Position numbers and translations under genes: made by a program. This document shows positions 12,001 through 25,774 of a stretch of DNA of 64,000 bases, one piece after another (the stretch's first letter is position 1; each line of letters begins with the position of its first letter). The DNA is from Stomorhina lunata (Eukaryota > Arthropoda > Insecta > Diptera > Rhiniidae): assembly GCA_933228675.1 (NCBI GenBank), contig OW121743.1:68722208-68786207 (forward strand), read 5' to 3'. The notes under the pieces are model-generated. The model saw nothing but the letters and a program-made list of their open reading frames with translations. It had not been told where the DNA came from and did not search any database.

Positions 12001-13560
12001 CCTATAAAAATAGGAAATTTTTGAAAAATTTCCTATAAAAATAGGAAATTTTTGAAAAATTTCCTATAAAAATAGGAAATTTTTGAAAAATTTCCTATAA
12101 AAATAGGAAATTTTTGAAAAATTTCCTATGAAAATAGGAAATTTTTGAAAAATTTCCTATAAAAATAGGAAATTTTTGAAAAATTTCCTATAAAAATAGG
12201 AAATTTTTGAAAAATTTCCTATAAAAATAGGAAATTTTTGAAAAATTTCTTATAAAAATAGGAAATTTTTGAAAAATTTCCTATAGAAATAGGAAATTTT
12301 TGAAAAATTTCCTATAAAAATAGGAAATTTTTGAAAAATTTCCTATAAAAAAAGGAAATTTTTGAAAAATTTCCTATAAAAATAGGAAATTTTTGAAAAA
12401 TTTCCTATAAAAATAGGAAATTTTTGAAAAATTTCCTATAAAAATAGGAAATTTTTGAAAAATTTCCTATAAAAATAGGAAATTTTTGAAAAAATTCCTA
12501 TAAAAATAGGAAATTTTTGAAAAATTTCCTATAAAAATAGGAAATTTTTGAAAAATTTCCTATAAAAATAGGAAATTTTTGAAAAATTTCCTATAAAAAT
12601 AGGAAATTTTTGAAAAATTTCCTATAAAAATAGGAAATTTTTGAAAAATTTCCTATAAAAATAGGAAATTTTTGAAAAATTTCCTATAAAAATAGGAAAT
12701 TTTTGAAAAATTTCCTATAAAAATAGGAAATTTTTGAAAAATTTCCTATAAAAATAGGAAATTTTTGAAAAATTTCCTATAAAGATAGGAAATTTTTGAA
12801 AAATTTCCTATAAAAATAGGAAATTTTTGAAAAATTTCCTATAAAAATAGGAAATTTTTGAAAAATTTCCTATAAAAATAGGAAATTGTTGAAAAATTTC
12901 CTATAAAAATAGGAAATTTTTGAAAAATTTCCTATAAAAATAGGAAATTTTTGAAAAATTTCCTATAAAGATAGGGAATTTTTGAAAAATTTCCTATAAA
13001 AATAGGAAATTTTTGAAAAATTTCCTATAAAAATAGGAAATTTTTGAAAAATTTCCTATAAAAATAGGAAATTTTTGAAAAATTTCCTATAAAAATAGGA
13101 AATTTTTGAAAAATTTCCTATAAAAATAGGAAATTTTTGAAAAATTTCCTATAAAAATAGGAAATTTTTGAAAAATTTCCTATAAAAATAGGAAAATTTT
13201 TGAAAATTTTCCTATAAAAATAAGAAACTTTTGAAAATTTTCCTATAAAAATAGTAAATTTTTGAAAAATTTCCTATTAAAGTAGTAAATTTTTGAAAAA
13301 TTTCCTATAAAAATAGTAAATTTTTGAAAAATTTCCTATAAAAATAGTAAATTTTTGAAAAATTTCCTATAAAAATAGTAAATTTTTGAAAAATTTCCTA
13401 TAAAAATAGTAAATTTTTAAAAAATTTCCTATAAAAATAGGAAATTTTTGAAAAATTTACTATTTTTATAGGAAATTTTTCAAAAATTTCCTATAAAAAT
13501 TATAAACTTTTAATAAAAGTAGGAAATTTTTTAAAAATTGCCTATAAATTGTAAATTTTT
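9097..13560 (+). repeat. Array III: 31-bp satellite, orientation B, about 140 copies
   Basis: The longest and most regular array. The unit is arm AGGAAATTTTT, centre G, perfect complementary arm AAAAATTTCCT, spacer ATAAAAAT. Each unit therefore contains a 23-nt perfect odd palindrome. Most copies between about 9150 and 13180 are identical. The right edge (13190-13560) decays, gains AGTAAA variants and contains one flipped unit at about 13455-13485. Five point variants recur in the same order about 620 bp apart within 11331-12352, showing a segmental duplication of about 20 units. Confidence 0.98.
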
Positions 13561-16500
13561 AAAAAAATTAGAAAATTCTGTAAATTTGTTAAGAATTGAA
13601 CCAAATTCCACATGTCTTCATAAAAAATTATTGAAAAAAAGCTCCCATAAGTATCTTCTGATCATGATAAAAGAAGTTTTACGACTTTTTTATTTTAATT
13701 ATAAAAATATTTAATTTATCATAAAATTGCCAGAGCATTAAAGAAATTCCTATGATTTCTTCTTTCTCGGCTTGGGGTTATATTATTTTAATTTAATTAA
13801 ATATTTTAATGATTAGTTTTATGTGTATTTCGTTTTTAATTCTCTAATCCTCAAGATTGAAGTGAGTTTAGAGCTTTCGTGCGTCCGTCTGTCTGTCTGC
13901 ATAATAATTAAATTCAGTTTTAGCTTTAATATTCAAAAGGAAATGCTGCTGCTGCTGGTATTTAAGACAAGATATTTCATTCTTTTTTTTTTGTGTTCAT
14001 ATGTTACCAGTAATAACATTAATTAAATACCTGAAAGTTTTCCTTATCTTAAAACGAACGCAAACTTTAATAGAAACAGCTTAAATTGAAGAAAAACTTC
14101 AGCAAAAAAAAACCAAGAAAAAATACATAAGCAATAAATGCATAAATTCTTCAAGCTTAGCCAGGTTTGAAGATAAAATTTATTTAACTACTGGTTTTTT
14201 CTTTAGCTTTTCATTATAAAAGCCTCAGAAAAAAATTTGAAAAATGTTTTTCTTTTAAGGCTTTTTTTGCCGATCATGAAATATTTTATCGTTTTCAATT
14301 TTAAGGCGGTTTTATTAAAAGCATCAATGTTGTTTAAGATTTAACAAGTTTTTTCTTTCTTCGCGATTAAAAACTGTTCAAAAACAATTTTTTAGCAAAA
14401 GAGAAAAACTTTGACTTATTTCTTCTATATAACAAAATTTTGAAACTTTTTTCAATCGTAAAAAAACATCAAATGTCAGTCTGCATCACTCAAAATATCA
14501 ATCTCACCCTTTTTTCTTGATTTTTTTCTTGTCTGTGTCTGCTGAACTATGAAATCTTTTAGCTTTTTTTCTAAATTTTTGCTTAAAGTTTATCCTTATC
14601 CCAAAAATTTGTTACTGATTTTTGCTTGATTTATTTTAAGACTTTTTAAAGTTTTTATTGACTTTTTGTGGCTCTTTCTTAGGAACAATATTTGTTATTC
14701 AATTTTTTCAAAAACTTTTCTTGAAATATTTTTTTTTGCCTCAAAATAAAGTCAACATTCTTTTGTTGTCTGCCTTAGTTTTTATTTTGATCGAATTTTT
14801 TTGTTTAATGTACCTCAAATTAAATTTGATTTGCTAAACGAAATATCATTTTTTTTTCTGAAATTTTTTTTTTATTGAATTTTAGTTATTTCCTTTTGTT
14901 TCAGTTTTTGAAGTTTCATCATTATAATTATTAAGCGGAAATGTCAGAAATAGTTTGTGTTAAAAGAAGTTTTTTAAAAATTAAATTTAATGTTAAAGTG
15001 GTTGATTTTATTTAATAAAATTAGGTTTGTTTAAGCAGAGAAAACTGTTTTGTTTTTAAGCATAAAATGTTTTCAAATAAAAAAGCTGTTACTAAATAAA
15101 AGCTTTTTTAATAAAATACATATTTGATCTTTAATTCAAAGCAAACACTTTGCACATATTTTTAAAAACAAACTTTTTTGTAAGAATCTTAGCATAATAC
15201 AGCTTTTTTGTTACAAAAGCTTTTATAATATTTAAGAAGTTGTTAAATATTTTTTATTAAAAAATGTATTAAAAAATCTTTGCTTTGACATGAAAGCACT
15301 TTTGGATAAAGATTTTTTTTGATCAAAAGATATTTTAGTAGAAAAAAGTTTTTTTCTATGATATTTGGAAAATATCATAAAAATTTGTAAGTCTTTTTTG
15401 TTAACTTGCTTTTTGATGATAAAGGCTTTTATTAAGAGTATTTAGAAAAAGCTTTTGTTACTGATAACTTATTTTTGTAAAATATTGTAAAAAAGCTTCA
15501 GCTTGAACTTTTTTTCTTTTAATTTTTACTACAATATATCTTTTGATTTAAAAATGATAAAGATAAATACCAGCAACAAATAATTTGTATAACTTTTTAT
15601 TAAAAGCTCCTACTCCTTGTTGATAAAAAAAATTATTGTTTAAGCTTTTTATTAACAGTAACAGAATTTTAAAAAAATATTAAGAAACACAGCTTTTTAA
15701 AATTTTCTATTGCAAAGCTTTTTATTATTAACAAAATTTAGCATTTTTATTTAAAAAATTTTATGTACTTTTTTTTACAAAAACTTTTTCTTTGGTATAA
15801 ACTCCTGTTCTTCTTAATAATGAAAGCATTGATGGGTTATCTTTTATGAAGAAAGATTTTTTGCAATATTTTATTAAAAAGTTTTTTAAAAAAACAAAAA
15901 ATTTACTGAGTCATATAATTTTTCACCAAATATCGCTTTTCAAACAAAAAATAGTTGTTACAAAATTTTAAAATTTATTTATGAAAGTTAATTTTTTGCT
16001 TAAAGAAAACCTTCCCATATAAAATCTTGCAGCTAAATGCAAATTTTTTAAATTGGTGAAATATAAAAGTTTTTGCTTAAAATTTGTTCATCTAGAAAAA
16101 CTACTCAAAATTATTGTTGAAAAAAATGTGAAAGCTTGTAAGCTTCTTACAAAAAACCGATTTTTAGAAAACTCTAAGTTTTTTTTTATCCAAAAAATCT
16201 TGAAAAAGATTTTCTAAAATGTATTCCCAATTATTTTTGTCAACCAAAAGCAATGTCATATAAAGCTCTTTGATTGTGAAAACTTAAATTACCCTCTTAC
16301 CATTGCCTTTATGATCAGATATGTAAAATAAGATCGATGAACTGGAGTTCATACCCCAAATAGCTTTTTGAAAACTTAAAGGTTTCCCTATCAAGTAAAT
16401 TTACAAATATGACCGGTTGAAAAGCTATTGAAATAGATAATATAAAATTTATTTTCTGCAAAAAAAGCTATTTCATATAGAGCTTCTCGGTTAGGAAAAC

Positions 16501-19500
16501 TTAAAATTTTACCCTTTAGCTTTTAGAATTAGAAAAATGAAATAAGTTCTTAATTTTTCTCGGTAATATATTATTAGTTATAAAAAACATTTTCTTCACC
16601 AAAATAGCCTATGAACAACATGTTTATCACTTCTACTATTTCAAAGACAAAAGTTTTCTAAAAAAACGCAAAAGTTTCAAAACAAGTTTTTACGTTTTAA
16701 AAAGCTTTTATTTATATTTTTAATAATAAAAGCTTTGCTTGTTAAAAGCTTTAAAGATGTTCATCGTAAAGTTTTTTGTTTGCTTTTTTGATGAGATTTT
16801 TTTTTTTGTTAACAAAAGTTTTTGTGAGTAGAAAACTATTTTAGTTATAAAAAGTTTAATAGTAAGAAAAGCTTTTTACTTTTATTTTTTAAAAATAACT
16901 TTCTGATAAAAATTTGCTAGTAAAGAAATGTTTAATATTTTGTTTTCGTTTTAAATGAGCTTTTTTTATAGGAAAACCTGATAATAAAAAAAAAAAAAAT
17001 ATGAAAATAGCTTTTCGTTTTGTTACAAAAAGGAAGCTTTTGTTAAAAAAAATTGTGTGATATCACAATTTTTATGTTTGTTTACATTAAAATGTTTAGT
17101 TACATTAATAATTCCAAAAAAGTTTACAACAAAATTAAAATATGTACATATATATATTTTGGAGATAAAAGCTTTTCTTTAAGAGCTTTTATTTTAAATA
17201 CAATATTTATTTAATTATTCAGGAAAATAATATTTAGCGCAAAAAAATTGAGTAAAAATATCTTTTTAAGTTTGAAAAGTTATTAAATAAGCTTTATTAC
17301 TAAACATGATTAATCTAAAGGCTTCTATGAGTATCACAAAATAGGAGAGACATTTTTTATAAAGTCATTCTGATAAAAAAAAATTCTTATAATTTTTTAA
17401 ATTTTTATAAAAAAAAAAATCCGAAAATTATTAAAAATATTTATAAAGACCTACCTTCTTTGTAAAAACGAAAAGCTCATTAATCAAATTTTTTACACAA
17501 ATATCCTACTATAAAGCTTTGATAATTTTATTCACAATTTTATGAACTAGGGGGTTATTTCAAAATTTTTTTATGGTATGATAAATTAAAAAAGTCGACT
17601 TTAAAATAAAGTCGATTGTAAATAGAATAGCTTTAAAATTTGATCGGTGGTTAGACTGTAACCCCTTAATTCATAAACGAAAAATATAGATATGACAAGC
17701 TTATAATTCAAATTATCCATACAAAATTCCTACTATAAGATTGTGATCATTTTATAATTATAAACTAGGGGCTAAGGTTTTAACGAGCTTTTTCTAAATA
17801 ATAACTTTCAGTTTGACATATTAAACTTTGTTACACAGGTAATTTTTATTCCTTTCAACTAATAGCTAAAAATTTATTGCAAGTTTTGAAAACTTTAACT
17901 TTTGAAATTTTAGCATTTCTAAAAAAAAAGTATAAGCTTTTGAAATTTTTTTTTAAGAAAATATTTTTCTGATATCAAAATTATCTTTAATTGTAAAATA
18001 ATTATCTGGACTTTTACTTGGAATAACACAGAAAACATCTGCCACTTAAGCTTCTAAGTAAAATCAACTCGGGCAAAAAAAAATAACAAAAAAACAGATA
18101 ATGACTAAAACCACAACAAGCGAAGTAAGAAAAGAAGAGACTTGGGTCAATTAAGTTAATTGTTTGGTAATTACACAAAATTAAAAAAAAAACAGCAAAA
18201 GAGAAACATAATATGTATCTGGAAATGTTAAGCAAAATTTTAAGACAAAAATATCCTTTAAACACTTTAAAAATATTTTGTTTTAGTTTAAATGAACGAA
18301 ATGTGTCAGCAAAACAAAAGACTTAAGACACAAGCACTTTATATTCCTAAGTAAAATAACAAAAAGTGTTTTTCATATTTTGAAATTTGTAAATTTTTCT
18401 TTAAATATTTTTAGTTTAAATATTTCACATTAAATATGTATTTAATTTTTCTTTAATACTTATGCTTTAAATTGTTTGTCGAATTTTTTTATTTGTGCTA
18501 TTTTTTTATATTTTTTTTCTTAAAGATAATTGTGGCATTATCATGAAGAGGTGCGTAGCTTTAGTTTCTTCTTTTGCTACTTGTTACTCTTTTGCTTTCA
18601 AAAAGTCGTTGGTTAAAGCTTTTGAATTGTGGATTTGTTGTTGTTGTTTTTAAAGTTTCTCATGTTGTCTTATTGTTAAAGGCAAAGTTTTATTTTTTGT
18701 ATTTCATATGTATTTTTCTTAAAATACCAAAGGTTTGAAGATACCTTAAATTCCAAATTCCAAACATAATGACGTTCCGCGTATTGTAGTTTTCTTTCCT
18801 CTTCTTCTTTTTTTTAAAGGCAAGTTTGCTGGTTTTGTATGATTGTAGCTTGTTTTTTTTGTTGATCTGTTTGTCTGTCTGTCCTTCCATTTAGCCTGTG
18901 TCTGTCTTTTGTCTTTGTTATTATTGTTGTTTGTATTGTTGTAATGGCTTGTATTACCAGATCTGTTATTATTATTATTTCGTTTGCTGTCTCTATGTGT
19001 GTTGCCATTGTTATTTCTGACTTGTATGTCCGTCTGTCATTGCGTTTATACAATTCATCCATCCCGTCTGTCTATCATTCAGTTCAGTTCGTCATTTGAG
19101 TTTTGCTGCTGTAGATTTGTTTGCCTTTTTTTTCCTGTTTCAGTTTCTTCAACTTTATTGTGAATGTTTTGTTTTTTGTGTGTCTTAAAATTGACTGAGT
19201 TACTGTTGCCATTGTGCCATTCGTCTTGACTTTTTTTTTTGCTCAAAACTTTTCTTCATGCTTCCTTACAGTTTTGCTTCATTTTTTTTCAGACTTCAAA
19301 TATTTTTTTTTTCTGAAATCTCTTTCCAGAGATAAATCGTTTTTAATGTGTTTACTGTTCTTTCGGTTAGCTAAAATGTTATGTTGAAAATTTCTGTTTA
19401 GTTTTTTTCTCATTTTTGATGATGACGATTAATGTGACGACGTCTGATATATGAATGTTCCATACAATGATGTCCTGGTTTCATGCTGTTTCATGATGTC

Positions 19501-21711
19501 TTCAAACTATGACCATCATTATTCCTTATAATGAATTTTTGTTCCAAAGGAATGTTTTTTTTTCTTTCTTCACTTTAACTTTATTGAAACTATTCGTCAA
19601 ATTGTTGAGGTTGTTTTTTCTTCTTAAAGAATTATTATGAAATATTTACGCTGCTGGAGTTTGTTTTCCTAAACAAAATCCCTGATAATATGCCGCCATC
19701 ATTATTTTCTGAAAACCAAGAAATATTTCTTTGTCTTCTTAAATTTCACTTTTCATAGCTTCTTGCCTTTCGCCTTACCACTCGGTCAATTATATACCAA
19801 TTTGTTTTTGTATTTTGTCAAGTTCATTAAAAATCATAATTATAATCTGTTAACAAATTACAAAATTTCTTTCACACAGCAAAAGAATGAAAATATCTGA
19901 TGACATCAAACAATTGCAGACAGACACTTTTTCATGTTAAAAGATTTTTGGTCTTTTTGCATCTTTTCCTGGGAGTTACAACAAAATCTTGAGCTTTCTT
20001 CGTCTTGTCTCGCCTAACAAAAGAAACATTTTTTTTTATATTTTGTATTTATTGAAACTTAAAATTAATCCTTTACTTAAGTTATGATTATAATCAATAA
20101 CTTTTGTAATTTTGAAAGTGCATTATGTTAAAAACTTTTAACTTCGATTGATAAAAGCTTTGATGCAAAACGAAGAGAAATAAAAACAATCTGATCAAAG
20201 GCTCTACAATATAAAGATATTGCATTTCTATACACAGTTTTGCCGTATGGTCGTTTTAAAAAGTCCCATAAAAAAGAGAGTATATAACTTTTACTCTAAT
20301 TCGAAAACAACTTATATAGGCCATTATTCAATGAGAGACAACCAAGGCACACACACGTGTTTGTGCGTTTATCTATTTTTCATTGTTTTTTACTTTAATT
20401 TTCTTCTTGGCAGAAAAAAATGTATGGAGTACATTATCTTTATATTGAGCCTTTGTTCTTACTAAAATTTTTTAAAAAAGCTTTTTGAATTTTAAATTAT
20501 GTTTATTTTGCAAAACATGCAAAACATCTTTTTAGTATAAAATTTTTTCTGAACTTGATTTCATAGGAGAGAAAATATTCCGTAAAAGCTTTTTCCAAAA
20601 AATGTTTGACTAAAAAGTTTCTTTTAAAAATGCTTTATTCATTGCAGAAATGTTGACATGATTCACAAAATTAATAACAAGCTTTTATATTGAAAGAAAT
20701 GCACCTTCGGTAAAAAATCTAATTATAAAAGAACATTTGGTAAAATTTATAAATGTTATCTTTTTGTAGAAAACCCTTTTTCTTTAAGAAATTTTACTGA
20801 GTACAAATTAAAACTGATTTTCTTAAAGAGCTTTTCGTTTTGAGAAATATTTCAAGCTATGCTTTATACCTTATTTCTATTATTATGAAAAAAACTCCAA
20901 ATTATGCAACCCTTTTCCTTTTTTCATCAAAAGAGCTTTTTGGCGGAATGCATATTTTAGTGAAAATTTGTATATAAAATTAGAGTTTAATTATTTCAAA
21001 AAAGTTTTGTTACAAATGCCACTTTTTGTAAGAAAAAGCTTTCTTGCTAAAAAAATTTTTCTGGTACAAATGAATACAGTTTTTTTAAAGAGCTTTCCGT
21101 TTTGAGAAAGACTGAAATTATGCCTTTTGTTTCAAAAAAAGCTTCAAACTATGCAACCTTTTTCCTTTTTAATTTCAAAAAAGCTTTTGGCAGAATGTAT
21201 ATTTTAGCGAAAATTTTGTTTGCAAAATTCAAGATACATTTTTAAAGAATATTTTTGAAGAAAATTTTTCAAAAGTTCATTTACTTTGTAAAAGGGTTCA
21301 TAAATATAGTAGGAAAAAGCTTTTTCTTTAAAAAGTTTATTAACAGAAACCTTATATTTTTTTTTAATATCAATAAAGCTTTTTTCAATGTATATTTTAG
21401 TGAAAATTTGTTTATAAAATAAAAAAAGATACATATTTGCAAAAAAGTTTTGTTATAAAATAAAACTATGCTTTGAGCTTTTAAGTCAAACAAACTTTTT
21501 TGCTTAAGGAAAATTATGTTTGTTTATAAATATTTATTTTTGAAATAAAAGTTTTTTCTTTAAAAAGGTATTTACATTATAAAAGCGCTTATAAATATTG
21601 TACTGATAAAGCTCTTTGAGGTAAAAAGCTTTTTATTAAAACTTTTTCATTACAATTTTTCACAGTGTTGTAAAATTATTAAAACTAAAAAACTATTAAG
21701 CTTTGTTTTCA

Positions 21712-23350
21712 AAGGGCAGATTTTGTAAAAGCTTTGTAAGATATTTAACAACTTAAGTTATTTTTATTAAAACTTTTAACAAAAAGTATACTAAAAATTA
21801 AATGCCGTATTAAAAAGTTTAAGAAACAATTTTCTTAAGCTTTTATATATAGCTTTTAAAATAAAATAAGCTTAAATTATTTAAACACAAAAACTTTTTA
21901 GCTGTATTTTTAAAAGTACAGCTTTTTGTAAAATCTTTGTGAGATATTGAACAAGTTAAGTTTCGAACCTTTTAAACTTTATTTTTTTAATGCTTTTTAA
22001 AAGTTTTTAAAGTTTTTTATTAAATTTGTTTACAAAAAATTAAAAATTTGAAAGCTTTCTTCAGTATTTTTATTGTTATTGCTGTTTAAAAAAGTTTAAA
22101 AAAACAATTTTATAAAGCTTTTATATGGAGTTTCTTATAGATGTTGTCTTTAAAAACCTATAGCTTTTAATATAAAATAAGCATAAAAAATATTTTAACT
22201 TAAAAACTATTTAGCTATATTTTTAAAAGTAAAGCTTTTTGTAAAAGCTTTGTAAGATATTTAACAACTTAAGTTTTTATAACTTTTAAAATAAATATAT
22301 TTTAATAATACTTTTTGCAAAGCTATTAAAGCCTTTCAATTTAAACAGTTCACAAAAAGGATACTAAAAAAGCTTTTAAATTAAGACATTTTTATTAAAA
22401 ATTATCACAAAAAGAATGCAGAAATAAAAGCTTTTTAATGCCGTAAGCAAAATTAAGAAACCATTTTATAAAGTTTTATATATTTATATTTCTCTAAAAA
22501 CCTATAGCTTTTCACGGAAGCTTTTTTAAACATTTAAATTATAACTCTTAAATAAGATTTTTTGGTTTTCAAAAACTCTTTTTGAAAGAGGATTTTTAAC
22601 TATATTCTATAGTATAATACTTTTGAAAAAGCTTTGTGTGCTTTTTAATATTTTCTTAGATAAATCTCTTTTTACAAAAGCTTTTACAAATGCTGGTAAA
22701 CTAATTTAAAAAAAAAAAAAACTTTTAAGAGTATTTATAAAGCTTTTATATGAAGTTTCTTATCGAAAATTACGCGAAAACCTTTAGCTTTTAATACCTA
22801 AAGTATAAAGTGTTTTCACAGAAGCTTTGTAAGTACATATAGTTAAACTTTTTCAAAATAGTTTAGTAAAAATATTATTAATAAAGCTTTTTTAAGGTTT
22901 TATAATATAACACTTAAAAAAGCTCTTTTTGAAGTAGGGTTCCATAATATTCTGAAGAAAGCTTCTTTTTTTTAATAATTTCTTAGATAAATCTTTTTTT
23001 ACAAAAGCTTTTAAAAATACTGGTAAAACTAAAATAGTTTAGTAAAAATAATAATATTTTTTACTAGACTATTTTAGTTTTACCAGCAATTTTAAAAGAA
23101 AATATTATAGAATATCATTAAAAATCCTTTTTCAAAAAGAGCGTGTAAAAAATTTTTTTTATGTGTTAGAATTAAAAATTCTTTATTAATATTATATAAA
23201 GCTTTAATAAAGCTTTTTTAATTATAACACTTAAATAAGATTTTTTTAAAAGCTGTTTTTGAAAAAGGTTTTTAACGATATTCTATAATATTTTTGAAAA
23301 AGCTTTTTCAGTTTTTTAATCTTTTCTTAGTTAAATCCCTTTTTACAAAA
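21712..23350. repeat. Degenerate tandem duplications, about 200-340 bp period
   Basis: The phrase GTAAAAGCTTTGTAAGATAT recurs with changes at about 21726, 21929 and 22241. Another block (TTTTTACAAAAGCTTTT followed by TGGTAAA or TAGTAAA) recurs at about 22670, 22997 and 23340. These are diverged copies of a longer unit, far older than the 31-bp arrays. Confidence 0.6.
23020..23086. repeat. Near-perfect 67-bp palindrome
   Basis: The left half starts CTGGTAAAACTAAAATAGT. The right half ends ACTATTTTAGTTTTACCAG. A short AT loop separates them. The arms are copies of the tandem block described for 22.6-23.3 kb, so this is a head-to-head junction of that repeat. It could extrude as a cruciform or fold in RNA. 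Confidence 0.75.
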
Positions 23351-23382
23351 GCTTTTGAAAAATGCTAGTAAAACTAATAAAA

Positions 23383-24186
23383 AACAAGTAAGAAAGCGCT
23401 ATAGTCGGTCGAGCCGACCATACGATACCCTTCACCACTTAGGTCAAAGGTGTTCTTTTTCCTGTATAAAGACAAATATTTGCTAAATTTTGCCATCATA
23501 CAAAAATTTTCTCAAAACGTATATATTCAACCTGTTTCCGTCATTTGGACTTATATGAGAGCTAGGGTCAAATGTGGACCGATTATCTCGAAATTTGGCA
23601 AATTGATTACAGTTGTTACAAAAATTATGTATGCAAAAAATAAACTCAAAATTTTCATTATCTTTAGATTTACGAGCGTTTTAGTGATTTTTTGTCTCAG
23701 TGCGTTTTTGAAGAAGAGTTTGTATGGGAGCTATGGTCAAATGTGGACCGATTTCAACGAAATTTGGTACAGTGATTTAAATTTACATAAGCAGTATCTG
23801 TTTTAAATTTCATGAACAAATATTGTTATTTGTGGCCAATATAGCAATTCCGGGAAGTGGGACCTATGGGAGGTATCATAAATAATGGACCGATTTTGAC
23901 CAATTTCAATAGCCATGGTCGCATTATCAAAAAAATTATCTGTGCCAAATTTCATCAAATTATCTTTATAATTGCGACCTGTAGTTTGATTACAAGGTTT
24001 ACATGGGGGTCCAGCCAGCCAGACGGACGGACGGACGGACGGACATCGCTAAATCGACTCAGAAAGTGATTCTAAGTCTATTGGTATACTAAAAGGTGGG
24101 TCTAAGACAAATATTTCTATGCGTTAAAAACATCAGCACAAACTTATAATACCCTTTCCACCTATGGTGGTGAAGGGTATAAAAAC
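23383..24186 (+). mobile_element. Unclassified interspersed repeat, copy 1 (about 800 bp)
   Basis: It begins ACAAGTAAGAAAGCGCTATA, then GTCGGTCGAGCCGAC (hairpin), then ATACCCTTCACCA. It ends with a strong hairpin, ATACCCTTTCCACC/TAT/GGTGGTGAAGGGTAT, so the ends share the CCCTTCACC word in opposite orientation. A (ACGG)n stretch lies at about 24021-24041. The interior has two ORFs of 118 and 70 codons that match no domain I know, so I treat it as non-coding. A second, inverted copy at 31.5-32.1 kb and a 3' fragment at 62.6 kb confirm it is dispersed. Elements of this look are common in fly genomes. I cannot name the superfamily. Confidence 0.8.
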
Positions 24187-25774
24187 TTTAAAATAATATT
24201 TTTAAGCTTTGTGATGCAAAAAAGCTTTAAGTTTATGAACTAGTAAATTATATTTATTTATATGAAATCTTTTGAATAACAAATTTCTTCAAGTGCTTTT
24301 TTTGCTGTTTTTTTTCCTTTGGTGTATAATAAATTGTCGGTTATAAGTAATGCCACTACTTACTCTCAATGATAAATTGACATTTGTAAAGATGCTACTT
24401 ACAAATGTGGTCGATGGCACAAGAAACAACAAAAGATTAAAGAAAGAAGAGCTGATGTTGTAAAAATAACAACAATAAAATTTAAAAACTAAAGGAAACC
24501 CGATCATTTATGAAAATAAACTTTAAAGTAAAAAAACTGGTTTTAGGCGAAGTGGATAGAGACCCTTTACTCCTGGAACCTCTGCAAGAAACCCTCGAAC
24601 TTTAAACATTTAAAGCCGATTGTGGTTTTAGGTTGGATGTTTTTTTTTTATTATGTTATGGGTATGAACATAAAATGGAATGCAATTTTGTTAAAAATCC
24701 TAAGAAATCCCTAGAGGATGTTTGTCGCTGGCAGCAGAAAACAACAACAAAAAAAACGAACTTTGAAATGTTGACATTTTGTCAGATGATGCAATAACAG
24801 AAGAGCTTATATTTTAAAGGGGAAAAGGAAATAAGTAAAGCTTGCAGGGAAGGAAGACAAAATGGATGGAATTTGGTGATTAAAATTTAAGCATTTAAAA
24901 TTAATACCTATAAATTAGGGAATTTAAATGAATTGAAAACTTTAATTCATTGATGATTAGGCCAGAGTTTATTACAAAAATTTCTTAAAAGCTTCTTTGA
25001 GAAAAAAATTTTAAATTTTTTATGTTATCCGATTTTTAAGGCTTAGATGGAAGATAGGATTTTTATTATTACCCTATTTTTTAGGTAGCTAAAACCTAAA
25101 TTTTGCATAATTTAAATTACAAGTTTAAACAAATGTTTATAGATAAATATCTCTTGTAGGTTGAACATAAATATTCATGAGATTTATTGGTTTTTTTTTC
25201 ACTAGGGTTTGAGAAAACTATTTAAACCCCGATGACATCATTTTAATCTTAATGAAAAAATCTCAGATCTTTACATATTAATAGACCAATTTCATTTAAC
25301 ATATTTTAAGACAAATCAGCCTTCTTCAACTTTAAAAACTTATATTTATTTTAAAATTTTTTATTGTTTCTCAAACAGCTGAATTATTGACTTTAAGATA
25401 AGAATTGCTGGGTTTTTAATCAAAATTCATTTTTTCAAATTTTTCTTCTACGATTTGTTATGAATTTTTTTTATACATATATAAAATGGACAGTCATAAA
25501 ATAGAAGAATTTATGGCTTCTTTGGTTTTTAAAAGCTTTTAATAGCTTAATTAGAGTTAAAGAGATTTTTCTTTGAAGTCTTCAGTGAACGAATGAATAA
25601 AACTGGGTGTGAGCTAGTAGCTAAAAAGAAGTGAAAGAAGTTATGAATTTGCTTCTTAATTTGCTAGAAAAAGGGGTGGTATTCAGATTTATGCATTAAT
25701 AACTGAAATTAATGCAAAGTATTAAAAATATGAGATAATCAGAAATTAGAATTTAAAGGTCATTAAATATGATT
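24187..25774. other. Unique intron sequence between the interspersed repeat and array IV
   Basis: About 1.6 kb of moderately AT-rich unique sequence. I see no domain-bearing ORF or tandem structure. Confidence 0.55.

Larger units (their letters stand above)
13561..23382. other. Large AT-rich intron tract saturated with AAAGCTTTT-like words
   Basis: Nearly 10 kb with no gene I can support. Between about 15000-17500 and 20100-23350 the self-complementary word AAGCTT with flanking A or T runs (AAAAGCTTTT and close variants) occurs every few dozen bases. The subregion 18540-19980 differs: it is less AT-biased, rich in TTGTTG and GTCTGTC words, and looks like ordinary unique intron that could hold regulatory DNA. 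Short ORFs here are hydrophobic or Lys-rich runs expected from A/T-rich DNA. Confidence 0.55.

Noticed and set aside
9097..13560. Array lengths as exact biological values
   Set aside because: Short-period arrays are often collapsed or expanded in assembly. Orientation and unit variants are more reliable than copy number, so I base no claim on exact length.
23450..24069. ORFs of 118 and 70 codons inside the interspersed repeat
   Set aside because: No domain, and the inverted copy at 31.5-32.1 kb does not preserve them as open frames.
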